Source: Corallincola holothuriorum
GTDB lineage: Bacteria; Pseudomonadota; Gammaproteobacteria; Enterobacterales; Neiellaceae
Reading direction: 5' to 3'
Length of the DNA: 64,000 nt
Assembly (NCBI RefSeq): GCF_003336225.1
Contig: NZ_QPID01000006.1
Location: 40,207 to 104,206 of the forward strand
Below the pieces are notes generated by a model. That model was not told where the DNA came from and did no database searches. It saw only the letters and a program-made list of their open reading frames with translations. Shown piece by piece: positions 63,715-64,000 of the stretch (positions are counted from its first letter, which is position 1; every line of letters starts with the position of its first letter). Both the position numbers and the translations under genes were made by a program.

Positions 63715-64000
63715 TTAGTTGCACTCTTCTGCGTCTTTAATCCGTTGCTGATTTTCCTGCATCTCTTCAAATGCTGCTTTAATTTCATCAACGATAGAGC
63801 TCACATCCGTGATCTCTTCACTTTCAACGAAGTCACCAGTAAGCTCAGCATCTGGTGTTAACTCGCCACTTTCATACAGGGCCCAGATCTCTTTAGCGTA
63901 TTTAGTGCTGAGTAATTCTGGTGCGAATTGACCGTAATAGGCTGTCATATTGTCGACATCGCGTGCAAACATGCGCTGAGCATTATTGTTTGCTGATGCG
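63715..64000 (-). CDS. C-terminal part of a probable RIO-type serine kinase (5' end outside window)
   Basis: The minus-strand frame is open to the right edge, so about 95 C-terminal residues are visible: NNNAQRMFARDVDNMTAYYGQFAPELLSTKYAKEIWALYE (first part), then GELTPDAELTGDF and an acidic, Glu/Gln-rich tail. The pattern NNNAxRMxxRDVxNxxxYFGxFAPELLxTxYxxEIWALYExGxLxPxxxLTGxF is what I recall at the end of bacterial RIO-like kinases. The kinase motifs lie outside the window, so the call is provisional. Confidence 0.5.
   Translation of the reverse strand, partial: ASANNNAQRMFARDVDNMTAYYGQFAPELLSTKYAKEIWALYESGELTPDAELTGDFVESEEITDVSSIVDEIKAAFEEMQENQQRIKDAEECN

Overview
The window is a stretch of a gammaproteobacterial chromosome. 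The most likely source is a marine Alteromonadales- or Vibrionales-like organism. The evidence is the gltX, cysCQDN, cmoAB, aspS-nudB-yebC-ruvCAB and ybgC-tolQRAB-pal-cpoB blocks, whose proteins read very like their E. coli counterparts, plus a wca/vps-like exopolysaccharide locus. Names rest on motif and sequence recognition by eye; no database search was run.

Layout. 1-4.3 kb: the 3' end of a secreted, probably carbohydrate-binding protein, a periplasmic glutathione-peroxidase-like protein, recR, a small ComEA-like helix-hairpin-helix protein and gltX. 4.6-10.2 kb: a sulfate-activation operon (cysC, cysQ, cysD, cysN and an SLC13-type permease) behind a twin palindromic operator. 10.3-13.5 kb: nucleotide-sugar genes galU, galE and a UDP-glucuronate-4-epimerase-like gene, each followed by its own terminator. 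13.5-18.1 kb, minus strand: cmoA-cmoB (tRNA wobble uridine modification) translationally coupled to a secreted M3-peptidase-like protein that has lost its zinc site, then a LysR regulator. 18.4-26.9 kb: a diguanylate cyclase with three periplasmic solute-binding domains, an FmdB-type zinc ribbon, aspS, nudB, yebC and ruvCAB. 27-32.8 kb: a noncoding stretch with a minus-strand terminator and a perfect FNR-type box, then the complete Tol-Pal operon. 33-36.7 kb: three identical tRNA-Lys genes, nadA, an M48 lipoprotein protease and a partner lipoprotein.

36.8-37.3 kb: tRNA-Ser followed by a 20-bp copy of its own 3' end and a 30-codon integrase stump, the scar of a lost integrative element. 37.3-62.9 kb: a large, relatively AT-rich exopolysaccharide region. 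It holds a Wzy_C ligase/polymerase and a secreted poly-glycine-tailed protein on the minus strand. A nine-gene plus-strand operon follows (GT26, wcaK, wcaL, wzx, GT2, wzy, acetyltransferase, GT4, GT2). Then come a decayed IS903-like insertion sequence with its 9-bp target duplication, a membrane acyltransferase, an eight-Asp-box GH74-like propeller, and an assembly/export operon: wcaJ-type initiating transferase, outer-membrane beta-barrel, short OPX protein, Wzc-like BY-kinase, CpsB-type phosphatase and a VpsP-like protein. A PEP-CTERM-like secreted protein closes the region. The right edge has a DUF1456 (YehS-like) gene and the 3' end of a probable RIO-type kinase gene.

Working together: GalU, GalE and the epimerase can supply UDP-glucose, UDP-galactose and UDP-galacturonate. 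WcaJ would start the lipid-linked unit, the glycosyltransferases, pyruvyl-, acetyl- and acyltransferases build and decorate it, Wzx flips it and Wzy polymerises it. The Wzc/CpsB pair regulates chain assembly, and the short OPX plus barrel export it. The propeller, the poly-Gly protein, the second Wzy_C protein and the PEP-CTERM-like protein are the least explained parts and the best candidates for new biology.
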